64,000 nt of DNA from Cruorifilaria tuberocauda (lineage: Eukaryota > Nematoda > Chromadorea > Rhabditida > Onchocercidae): NCBI GenBank assembly GCA_013365365.1, contig JABVXU010000159.1, positions 47,457 to 111,456 on the forward strand, in the 5' to 3' direction. Under the pieces are notes generated by a model. It ran no database searches and was not told where the DNA came from. It saw nothing but the letters and a program-made list of their open reading frames with translations. The position numbers and the translations under genes are program-made. Shown here piece after piece: positions 11,401 to 21,693 of the stretch (within the stretch, counting starts at the first letter, position 1; every line of letters begins with the position of its first letter).

Positions 11401-14400
11401 GGTCCAAAAACCTCCGCATGACGAACGGACTCGAGCAGTAAGAATAATGCATCTCTTGTTTCACTTATTACTTCCGAGTGCAGTGTATTAGTTAAGCTTT
11501 CTGATGATGATTCCATGCTTGATCCAGCTTCGCATACTGTTAGACGTGAATCACTTAATTCTGAATGTGATAGCTCCGCAAGTGAAGCTAAGCCACAGCA
11601 GTCTGTTGACTTGTTCTCCATGATCTAACAGTAAACATTTTAGGAATAAATAAGAATTTTTCGGAGTCATTTGACTGTTTCATAAAAAAATAAAACCTGA
11701 AACATTAAAGTCCTAACAAAATTCCTTTTTCTCTAAAAAACACTTTGAAGTAAATCTCAAAAAATTTATACCTTTGTAATAGTGGCATATTTCTTTACTG
11801 GTGGATCTGACATCATTCGAGACACAAGAGCATTGAGATCTTGATATTTCTAAAATATTGGACTATAAACCATTAATATGAAAAGACATAAAATGTAATG
11901 TCAGCTTTCTACAAAATTAAAAATAATTACTTCGCTATTGAAACTTGGACTTGTAAGCAAACTCAAATCTTTACTTCTTTCAATTCATATAACTGCGAAC
12001 GTATGGTAGCAGGAAGCGCATCCCATATAGTAATATCTGCGTAACTACTTGTATTGGTTGGACAAGAAAAAAAAGTGTTACTCTGTCCTGCAGATGGAGA
12101 AAAAATTAATAATGAAAAATAAAAAACTCTAATAATTCGAATAAAAAAGAAATATCGTATTTAATTGAAGCTAGGTGAACATAGCGCAAAGAGAAGTGCA
12201 AAAAACGGAATACCGGGATAAGACTCAAACAAAGCAATCCGCGTATGCAAACGTTCCAGACGTTCATCTTTCTCCTCAATTATATGATTTAGGTGAGCAG
12301 TTTCCAACTGATATTGAACTTCAGCTTGATTCTAGAAATCAATATAGGATACACAAAAAATGCTGTGGAAGATATAGGTCTGATTAATTTTCATTTCACA
12401 GAGAGTGGCCACCGATTATTAAATGAGGATATTTAGAGTAATAATCTTGATTCAAAGAAAAAGGACAAACCCGGAAAACATTATATTCCGTTTTGACTTC
12501 ATCCACCACAGTCTTTAAATGTATATTTTCATTTTTCAAGTCAACTTTTTCTTCCATCAAATCTTCCTATATATAAATCGAATCAATTAGCAATTCATTT
12601 TAACACCAAGGAAACATAGATGAGCTTTAAATTTGAAATCAAAAGCACCGAAGTCAGTAGGTAACATTGGGTAATAGCTTATTCTATACTTCTGCTTTCC
12701 TTCATTTTCATTTATCTTTTCTCCCATTATATTATAGATTATCCTCCTAATTCGGAAAATATCAATATAAACAATGAAATATCAATATAAACAACTGAAA
12801 TACCGATTTAAAAAGCTGAAGATGAGGAACTATAGTTTTAATTAGCATCATTTGCTAATTATATCGGCTATTTCTGGTCGGAAATGGTAGTTTGCGGACA
12901 AAACTTCATATAATTTTAAAAATTTGAAATACATTTGTTAACCGGCTAAAAAGCAGAACGTACCAAAATTCCACTTCAAACCACAGAAGTCGAAACTTAG
13001 GACTAGAATTTTTCTTAACTAAGCGAAACGTGAAATATTTAGAAAGCCAAGCCTTTGTTAAATAATATGAGATGATGAAATGAATTATAAAGCAAAGATT
13101 GAGTAAAAATTCATCAATATTCAATAAGTTCTTATAATGTTGTCATTAAATACTATTTATCATCCATTATTAATTTCTTAAGAAATCATATTTTTGTATT
13201 CCTAGAAAAAAAAATCTTACTATGCGTTTCTCCTTCTTATCCACAAGACTTCGAATGTTGTTAAGTTCTATTTCACGTTTCTCCAACAGTGATATTAATT
13301 CATCATTTCTCTGCTTTTCAATTGTAATTTGATGCTGTGAAAAAAGAAAGCTAATAATCATAAAATAAATAAAAATATCGACAAAAATAAACCGACTTCC
13401 TAATAGATCAAATTATTTAAATTTGCAAAATAGAAATCAGGAAGCTGGATTATGCTTTACAAATCAGCTATAATGTAATTCAGTATATGATATGTCAAAA
13501 ACCAACCTCCAACATGCTACTTTTTGCAGCTGCTTCTTTCAAATGTTCATAATCGGAGAGTAATTTCTTCTTTTCCAAGGCCCAATTTTCTTCAATTTCA
13601 TCTTTTGTTCTTCGTTTTTCCTAAATTTAAAGCTTAGCATTTAAACGAAACAAAATCTATTCAACCTGTCTATATAATACAATTGATAATTGGTGATTTT
13701 TTAGAAAGTTTTCAGATCACCAGTGGGTCATTTCTATCAATAATCATCTAAAACTCGTTCTGCATAAATAACGAAAGCAAAACATATTTAAAAGGAACCA
13801 ACAGTCAACTGTGTTCTCAAATAAACAGCTTCGTCGCGAAATTTCTTCAGATCATTTTTGTTTTTGGAAATTTCTTCGTTGAGTTCTTTGATCTGAAAGT
13901 AATACTTGATAAAAAATTGGATGTAAAGATATTGACAATGTTGTGCAGACTGATCAAAAATCTTTCTTTTCCTAATGAAGCAAAAGCTTCTGCAAAAATT
14001 TTTCACTGTCCAAATGATCACGCATTCCAGTCTCATTGAAAATGACGTGATTTACCTTTCGTCATGGGAATTACACACGAAGCTATAATTCCCAAAGGAG
14101 TATAAATATATCTTCTGGAAAACAACTAACCAATGAATCCTTCTTCGTTAACTCATCCAGATATTCTTTTAATCGTAAATCCACATCAAAATATTTCTTT
14201 AATTCATCAGCAAGCTGTGCATTCTGTGAAGCAAGTTTCGCATTTTTCTCCTGCCATATGGTCAAATCTTTTAGACCTTTGTTGTTTGCTTCAAGTAATG
14301 TCTGCTTCTCGCTCAATAATGTCTTAAACAAAAACAACTTCGAAGACAATTATTGCTTTCTACATAATTTTCTTATTTTTGATTCAACTATGATTGAACA

Positions 14401-16990
14401 AAATGGAAGCCAACAGAAGCTCAGCAAAGACGACTAAAGTAGATATCCACCTTCACGCACTATTTTTATTATTTCATCAGTCGAGGCAAAGTTTCTTACC
14501 ACGGCTATTAACCTTATTACAAAAAATTTGTGCACAGGTCTCTATAAATAGATAACACTAAGTCCCGAATAATCTTCCACTTCCATTACTTGGATACATC
14601 GAAAGCGTCAGAAAATATGAGTTCGGATAAATGCAATTTTTAAATATCTAAAATAATTAACATGATTGGTAAGTGTAAGCTGCTCAATCCGTTTTTCGAG
14701 CTCTGATTTTTCTTTCTGCAAGCGTTCGCGTTCGCCTTCCCAAGTTTTTCTCTCCGTTTCCATCTGCTCTAGGTCAAGGACTTTCGAATTTTGTTCTTGT
14801 AATTGTGCAAACTTATCCTCAACTACAAGTAGCTCTTTCTGCAACCCAACAAATTTTGCAGCATTTTCGTCGCATAAAGTTTTCAATTTCTTGCATTTCT
14901 CTTCGTAACTTTTTTTTTCTTCATTTAAGACGTCAATTTCGAGTTGTCTATCCTCCAACTGTTTTTCCAAATCAACGTTTAGTAGGTAAATTCTATCTAT
15001 GTCAATTTCTGCGACATCATACTTTTTTCTCCAGATTTCTGCATTTTTTTCTGCCTCCTGAAGAACAGAAGTAAAATTAAGCAAAATATTTTTGAAACAT
15101 ATAAATTTTATACCAGCCAGACATAGTGATTCCCGTAATATGTTTACGTGTTAGCACCAATTTTGTTTTTTTTTAAACTAAAATCCAACATTCATAAATT
15201 TTTGCAGTAACAAAAATAAGTATGAAAATAAAAGATTAGGAAGAGAAAAAGTGTTAACTGCAATCTCTACACATAACTTCAAAATCTCAAGAATAATAAA
15301 TTCGACATACAAGCACTTCTTTGATATTACTGAATTAACTATTTATAAATAAGCCTCGAGTAAGTATTATCCCTTACCTCCTTTATTTCCAGTTCGAATT
15401 TAAGCTCTGAAATTTTCTTTTGCATTGCCGTATTCTCATCTTGCAACTTTTTTAGTGTTTCTGCATGAGGCATCTGTAAAATTACTACAATGCTGATAAA
15501 ACAGAGAATTACTGTTATCTGATTTCAGTCGCAAAATTACATGAAACAAATTGATAAATCATGTAGATTATTGAGTTTTTAGTCATCATCTTTATTTTTA
15601 TCCTGAAAAAGAAAACAGGTAACCTTATCTGCTTCTATATCAATCGAAATATTTTCTATAAGTGCTAATTTCCTTTCGGCCATTTGCAGTTGATGTTGGC
15701 ATTCTGTGAACTTTGTTTCATTTTCCTTTGCAGCTTTCTGCAATTCGCTTTTGGGAGTTTTGAAAATTTAAAAAAAAATACACGCATAATTTTCGAAGAT
15801 GTAAGCATAAAATTTAATCACTAATTAATTTCTCCTACTTTTGTTCTCTCAAAATGTGCTCCAATAAGCAGAGTTAAAATGGATAAAATGAAATATCCTG
15901 GCACTTCCATTATCAAGAATGGCGAGCAATTAATCAGTGAAGTACTAACCTTCAATTTTTCTACTTCCCTGGCCAAAGTTGCAGCATTGTCTGTCGCGGC
16001 AGAAACCTAAAATTTCAACATTGATACTCTCTATTTGTCACTACATTGATGAAAAATTTACGTACAATTCAATCTAACCGGACAGATAAAGCGTTCCAGT
16101 GAACGTTGCACATTCCTACCTGTTCCTGAAAACGATCACTTTCATTTGCAAGTTTTTCCACTAATTGTGACAACCGCTCATTCTCTTTCTCCAGTTCAAT
16201 AGATTCCAAATGTTTGTTCCGTAGCATTACAGCCAAATCTAAAAACTTTTTAACAACCAATTAAATAGATTCAATTAATAATGTCCAAATCTAATTAAGA
16301 GCATTGATAGGACAATTCCGAATATTAGCGAAGCTACCTAATTTGGTGTACTGCTTATCACTGGGAAGCACATCACTAGTTTCACCACTCGAACAGTCCA
16401 AAATAGTTGTGGTATCATTCTCTACACATTTTGCTGATGGAACTCTTTCAACTGGAGACATTTCTTGGATATGCTGAGAAATTTGGTGAATCTGCGGTCT
16501 AATTGGTGTCGAACTATCTGGAAAAATCGATCGTGACGGACATGATGCGACTGGATCACCCACTCTATTTACACTCACATTTTCCTGAAACATAAATATA
16601 GTTTGAGATGAGATGAATTATAAATACCTTTGCATGGTTTAAAAGTAGAAATTTTTCCATCATTGATCAATTAACAAACGACGGTAATAAATTCAGCAAT
16701 TACAACAGCAACATCTAAGCTTCTTTATCTGTCTTTTATTCTAACAATTATGACTATCCTTTCATGAATTAACTATGAATTCCATTTCATCAGTCTCAAA
16801 AGAAATACATTTACATAAAGAAATAAATACAGAATGGATATAAAAAACACCAAAATTAAACTTCAAACCATGAAAACAATTTCTGAAAAAAATAATTCAC
16901 CTCGGCTGGGCTACGATGTAATCTGTCGGCATGTTGCACATCTCTTGGAGTATTTATTTCTGAACCAATACCATCATCGCGATCATCCAT
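8451..16990 (-). CDS. Large coiled-coil protein, 24 exons, 1151 residues
   Basis: Minus-strand exons, 5' to 3': 16990-16901, 16584-16338, 16238-16120, 16006-15950, 15737-15624, 15473-15378, 15057-14662, 14322-14131, 13892-13803, 13620-13507, 13334-13221, 12566-12471, 12331-12214, 12087-11975, 11849-11772, 11624-11412, 11319-11221, 10801-10697, 10481-10386, 10150-9965, 9741-9579, 9492-9311, 9003-8815, 8639-8451. All use GT-AG boundaries and sum to 1152 codons including TAA. The start MDDRDDGIGSEINTPRDV follows a possible acceptor (TTTTTTAAG). Residues 1-112 are polar and Ser/Pro-rich, probably disordered. About 115-600 are long Glu/Lys/Gln-rich heptad coiled coil, the longest stretch in the 132-residue exon at 15057-14662. 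About 615-820 is a mixed region (ITIWDALPATIRSQLYELK, then a Ser-rich block ELSHSELSDSRLTVC, then IQQLLEHLLTDVQ). About 850-1030 is coiled coil again, followed by a basic segment (SRRHMRLSYLSRLKLAK) and a short tail ending GFGIL. There is no motor, kinase or membrane segment. The family is not recognised; centrosome, Golgi or cytoskeletal scaffolds are possible. The gene model is strong, the function unknown. Confidence 0.85.
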
Positions 16991-18695
16991 TTACACCCTT
17001 AAAAAATTCCTCTAAGAGAAAAACCATTAACAATGAATACACCTGGAAAACTAGTAAATGATAGTCCTCACGTTAAATAATATAATATACAATAATTAAT
17101 TAATTAATTAGGAGCAATTATCTAATTTATTGCGTTATACATGAAACAATGGATAGAATAGAGAAGTCCCACATTAAATAATCTAAGCTATTTCACTCAA
17201 AAAAAATTCAAATAAATCGGTCACGCTGAAAATCGTTTTTCCCAATTCTGAGATAACTTTAAATGATAATTGGTATTTATTGATGTAATTCTTATTTTTA
17301 GAAATGTGTACGTCAGAGATAAAGTCTTTGAAAAGAACACTAATTTTCAAGAAATCATAACTTGTTAATTAGTCTCAACTTCGCAATTACATTCTAATCA
17401 AAAAAAAATTGATCAGGATTCGACGGGAAGTGTGAGATGTTTACTCGTTGCCATTTCTCAAATTTCCCGGGAATGTTATGAAATTTGAAGAAAATGATTC
17501 CCATAACTTACTGCTAATAATCAAAAATACTCAGTTTAAATGGAATATCAATATTTTTAATCATCATCGTGAAAGCAATTTTTTCACTTATCGATTCTTA
17601 TGTGTAGTATAGGAGAGTAAGGACAAAAATCCTCGAAACTTTAATTCGAATTTTTACGAGTGAAATAGCTTGAGTACCAAACTAAAATCAATGATAGTTG
17701 TTACTATCACTTCAGTAGTATTTATCCCATTCTTGCGTCTAACATGCAGAATATTCAAATCATGCAATTCAAATCTACAAATCAACCAACAAATAATTTT
17801 TCATTGCTAGAAATAAGAGGATGAAATTAAAGTTTAATTTTTGGTTTTCTTTTTAACTTCAGCAAAAAATTTTGAAAATGTAGAAACAGTTAGTTCATTG
17901 TCTTTACCGTTTCTTTCTTAACGGTGATTACACTGTTTCTTTATTCTTGAAATTACTTATGTTCAGATTGATATATTTTTATATCACTATTGCATTAGAA
18001 GTAAATCGCTTTCATGATTTCATGCCATCATGAAACTATGTGATTTTGTTTCGTAATATCAAACGTTCTGCCTAGATGATTAGCTTTTTTTGTGAAGAAT
18101 TGGGTGAGGAATAATTTCTTGCGCAATAAATCAGTAAAGATCATAATTTCTTACGTAAAAAATCAGTAAAGATGATAAATTCGGAATAAATTAGATACGG
18201 AAAATAAATACGGAATAAATTAGCAAAAATGATAAATTTGTTAAATTGATAGCTATACTTTATTTTATTAGTGTTTTATCTGTTTCACACATATAAAACT
18301 TTGTTTAGTCTAACAGTAACTTCAAAACTTACAACATTTTTGATACAATAGTATTCTTTTTTCTAGTAAGAAAATGTGAGTGCAACAAGTAAAAAGTAGA
18401 AAAGCTATATCTGCAAAACGTTAGCAATCTGAAAAGTCATTTAGAAAAGTCATTTAGCAATCTGAAAAGTCATTTAGCTCTGAGCCGTCTTATTTTGATG
18501 CGTTGGAAGATTTTTTTCACAGCGTGACAAACGGTGTTTTTTCTGGATTCATATTTTATATACAATTTTTCAAGAGCGGTAGGTAGTTAGGGTTTGTGGA
18601 GATTTGGGAGTAAGAGCTTATTTTTAATTACTCTAGTAATTAAATTCTCTAGTGTACTGTACTAAACGTAAACGCTGAATTGTTTAACAGTATTT
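16991..18695. other. 5' flank of the coiled-coil gene, no further gene seen
   Basis: AT-rich sequence upstream of the minus-strand start at 16990, likely carrying its promoter, though no core motif is clear. Short local repeats occur, for example AAAGTCATTTAG units at about 18430-18480 and AATCAGTAAAGAT units at about 18130-18180. The plus-strand ORF at 16834-17061 is antisense to exon 1 and is not treated as a gene. Confidence 0.45.
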
Positions 18696-18734
18696 TTCAG
18701 CTTATACCTTTCGAGCCTCAGATTAAAGAAGCAA

Positions 18735-18800
18735 GCCAACTCGTTACCTTCTTCTAGCAGAGCAAAAGATGATGCTAGAAGATTTATGGAACGAGTTGGC
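18735..18800 (+). ncRNA. Candidate 66-nt hairpin RNA
   Basis: GCCAACTCGTT (18735-18745) is exactly complementary to AACGAGTTGGC (18790-18800), and inside it TCTTCTAGCA (18750-18759) is exactly complementary to TGCTAGAAGA (18773-18782). The two stems (11 and 10 bp) are separated by a small internal loop and capped by a 13-base loop. The size and shape resemble a miRNA precursor, but the sequence also lies within an open reading frame. Expression is unknown and the RNA call is an inference from symmetry alone. Confidence 0.3.
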
Positions 18801-19011
18801 CATGACGATCAATCAAAAAGGAAGGTGCTCCACGGGCAGGACACCTTCAGAAAATAAACAGTACTGTGCGATAATTAAGAGTGAGGACGATTGGGAAGAA
18901 CAAATGGATATGCGGGAATCGTCAGAATCTTTCGCAGATGTCGTAGACGATACCATTGCTTTACGGATACATGAGGGATTAAAAGGTTTTTTAATTAAAT
19001 GTTCATTGTAA
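18769..19011 (+). CDS. Hypothetical exon or small ORF, acidic
   Basis: An 80-codon open frame begins MMLEDLWNELAMTINQKG and is rich in acidic residues (EDDWEEQMDMRESSESF). The frame is open upstream to a TAA at about 18724. Base composition is clearly less AT-rich than the flanks, as in exons elsewhere in this window. A weak donor (AAAAG|GTTTTT, 18985) would leave about 72 residues. Exon-like pieces follow at about 19288-19372 and 19481-19808, but I could not join all three into one open frame. I do not recognise the protein. It may be a real coding exon, a decayed gene, or part of a non-coding spliced transcript. The segment contains several short inverted repeats, which is unusual for a plain coding exon. 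Confidence 0.3.
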   Translation: MMLEDLWNELAMTINQKGRCSTGRTPSENKQYCAIIKSEDDWEEQMDMRESSESFADVVDDTIALRIHEGLKGFLIKCSL

Positions 19012-19287
19012 AATCTACTACAAGTTTCATTAACAACTTTGGAGATTTAGTAGAAAATGTTTATGATGTGGTTTATATCTCGACTTCACGGATAATGAAG
19101 CTTACTACACTACATTGATGGGTGTTAGCAGTTTCAGAATCCGTCCTGTACACAGTGATACGAAACAATATAGCTGGCAAAATTATTTATTTAATTTAAC
19201 GAGAGAGCAAATTTCATGTTACAATGATATTGTTCTACATATATGTTGTTTCATCTGAAATTAGTTAAAATAAGGCTTTACTTTCAG

Positions 19288-19808
19288 AGTGTGACTTTTT
19301 CCGGAAGAATTTGGGACTTTGAAAGGATGGCGAATCCACGCCATCAAAATTCATAGGCAGAATGGTGAGTTAATTTTCGGTTGTATTGTTTGAAGAGTGT
19401 AGGAGTTATGAAAAAATTTAGATGGATCATTCATTGACTTACCTTAAAAAAGTAGATGAAATAATTTTAATATATTTTAGGCTTTAGCAGCTCCTAATAG
19501 AGGGACTGTAGTCATAATGGAGCTCTTTTCTGTAGAATTATGACTACAGTTATTTCTGTTCCCGGAGGCTAGCCTCTACTAAAGGAACTGTAGTTATAGT
19601 GGAGTTCCATTCTATGGAATTATGACTATAGTTATCTATGACTCCTGAGGCTAGCCTATATTAAGGGAGCTGTAGTCATAATGGGGCTTCATTTTGTAGA
19701 CTTATGACTACAGTTCCTCGTGATGATTGGATGATCAAAAGAAATGCCAAGTGGAGGACTCTTGCTCTGGCAAATAGAAGCAGAGAGAGAGGATGTTGCT
19801 TCATTTCC
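19288..19808 (+). ncRNA. Exon-like pair carrying hairpin repeats
   Basis: Two segments have canonical splice borders. One starts after TTTCAG near 19288 and ends before GTGAGT near 19373. The other starts after ATATTTTAG at 19481 and ends before GTAAGT near 19809. Both are less AT-rich than their surroundings, and neither is open for long in any frame; the first stops at TAG after about 22 codons. The second carries the three-unit hairpin array. The simplest reading is a spliced non-coding transcript or the 3' part of a decayed gene; this is an inference from splice signals and composition. Confidence 0.3.
19497..19735 (+). repeat. Three tandem 82-bp hairpin units
   Basis: Three units with an 82-bp period each contain an inverted repeat: 19505-19517 with 19538-19550 (ACTGTAGTCATAA and its exact complement), 19586-19599 with 19620-19633, and 19666-19681 with 19702-19717. 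Loops are about 20 bases. Where arms differ between units, the opposite arm pairs as Watson-Crick or as G-T. An outer palindromic stem GGCTAGCCTC / GAGGCTAGCC (19567-19576 with 19647-19656) encloses the middle unit. Confidence 0.85.
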
Positions 19809-20637
19809 AGTAAGTAAAATATTTTTTTTTTGAATTGCATTAAATATTGATTCTTGTTTTACTTGTTATTTGTTTTAAGATACTTGTTTTAAGTGGGTGC
19901 TTTCTAATTAGTTTATTCCTGTCTAATGTTTTTCAGGAGTATCATAGTAATATCGCTTCTACCTGCAATCGCTACAAAAAGTCATCTGATACAATTTCCA
20001 CCAATTTTTTAACTGATACTCTTCATATTATTATTATTATTCATACTTTTAATCTTTATATTATACATCATATTATTGTTTGATTTTAATTATATGAACT
20101 GATTCATTTAGAATTTGATGTTGAATCTTTTCCTATGAAGGAATAAAATTTTGTCGATTTGGATTTCTCACATTTCCGTAACATGATTGCAAACAATTTT
20201 AACTTTATATAAATGGTCATTGACGAGGTTTTTTTGATCTCCCATTTTTAAAAATTTTTAGGCAATATCATACTTCGGCAAGGAAAATTTTATCTGTTTA
20301 TTAATATTTGAAATATATTTTTGTTAAACTTGTTTTGCTTTTATTTCTTAGTCGTTTATAAGATTTTATTGTCAAGAAAAGACTTTAAAGAATTTTCAAA
20401 AATGCGAAAAAGGTATCTAAAAACAAGAAGGAAAGGAGAATAGACAGGGGAAAAAGACAGAAATAAAAGAAAAAAAAGAGAAAACAGAGAAAGTGAAAAA
20501 AACCAAAAAGGCGATTAGCGTTAACTATGCAATATATATATATATATATATATTTTTTTTTGGTAGTTTCAGTTACCAATTTTCATAAAAAGATTTGATA
20601 CTAATTGTAAAGAGTTGTTTTGACTATTCAGTACAGT

Positions 20638-21693
20638 ATGTCTGTTACAAGAACTGAACGCTCTACTAGGAATTATGTGTTGCGTAATACTTCAAACTGT
20701 TTTGGAACGTTCAAAAATGTTATTTGCAAGGTAATCTGATTCAGTTCGATTATACCAAAGAGACTGTACAACAAAGTTCGTTTCTAATCTTTGAACTAAA
20801 ATGCTTTTGAATTGATAAGAAAATCGAGAATTAATCAATTTTATACTCTATATTATAAATTGTCGGGTATTTTTAATCTTCTTTCCTAAACGAAGAGTGA
20901 AAAGAATGGAGAAATTGAAAAGGTAAACAGGGCAGAGAAAAAATAATAGGAAATAGAAAAAAGAGAAAAGCGGAAAGAATTGCAAGCGAAAATGAAAAGA
21001 AAGGGAAATGAAATAACGAAAAGAAAGAAGAAAGATGGAGACGAATAAAAAAGATTATCTATAGTGATTTCTTTATCTGGTTTTCTTATTTTGTTTTAGT
21101 AGTCTAACTTCATTTTCATCTAATTAGTTCGTTGAATTATAGTTGCCTGTTTTGAACATACTAAATTGATTTTGTTATTGATTGCTTATTAGTTTAGCAT
21201 TTTTTGACAGAGTAATTTTGTTTCTTTAGCAAATAGGTCTTTTTTGTTATAGTTTACTTTCTTGTTTAATATTCAGATATGATAAAATTTCTATATTAAT
21301 CTTTAACTTGTGAACTATTATTTTCCATTCCTCTTCATACTGTTAATATTAAGGTATTTAAGGTACTAAATGAAATTCCGAAATAGTTCAAGAAGTTTCG
21401 TTTAGTTTTATTTCACATAATTCAGGCGTAGTAGTGGTAATATCATTGATTCTATATTATTTTATAATTGAAATCAAGATTTTTTGTCATGCCAAATTTC
21501 TCGTTTCCTTTTTAACAGAAACGAATATCAAGAAGTTTTGTATTTTCACTTCATCAGAAGATTAATATTCTTAATGTTTATTTACCTGTAATTGTTACAT
21601 TTCGTTAGTTAGCAGTACCATGATTTCCAGAATTCTTGCTAAATTACATTCCTGTTTATGTTCTCTCAGGAAAATTATAGTTCTACGGAATAA
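20638..21693 (+). CDS. Possible small three-exon gene, 61 residues
   Basis: Candidate exons 20638-20730 (ATG, 31 codons, MSVTRTERSTRNYVL..., donor GTAATC), 21519-21587 (acceptor TTTTTAACAG, 23 codons, donor GTAATT) and 21670-21693 (acceptor CTCTCAG, ending in TAA) join in phase 0. The product would be basic, with no signal peptide or recognised motif. In AT-rich DNA, short frames with usable splice sites arise by chance, so this is only a candidate. Confidence 0.15.

Noticed and set aside
12175..12387. Plus-strand ORF of 70 codons
   Set aside because: It is antisense to coiled-coil exon 13 (12331-12214), which is fixed by phase and splice sites.
14133..15074. Three plus-strand ORFs over 60 codons
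   Set aside because: They are shadows of the long minus-strand coiled-coil exons at 14131-15057.
16834..17061. Plus-strand ORF of 75 codons
   Set aside because: It lies antisense to the first coding exon of the minus-strand gene and shows no family features.
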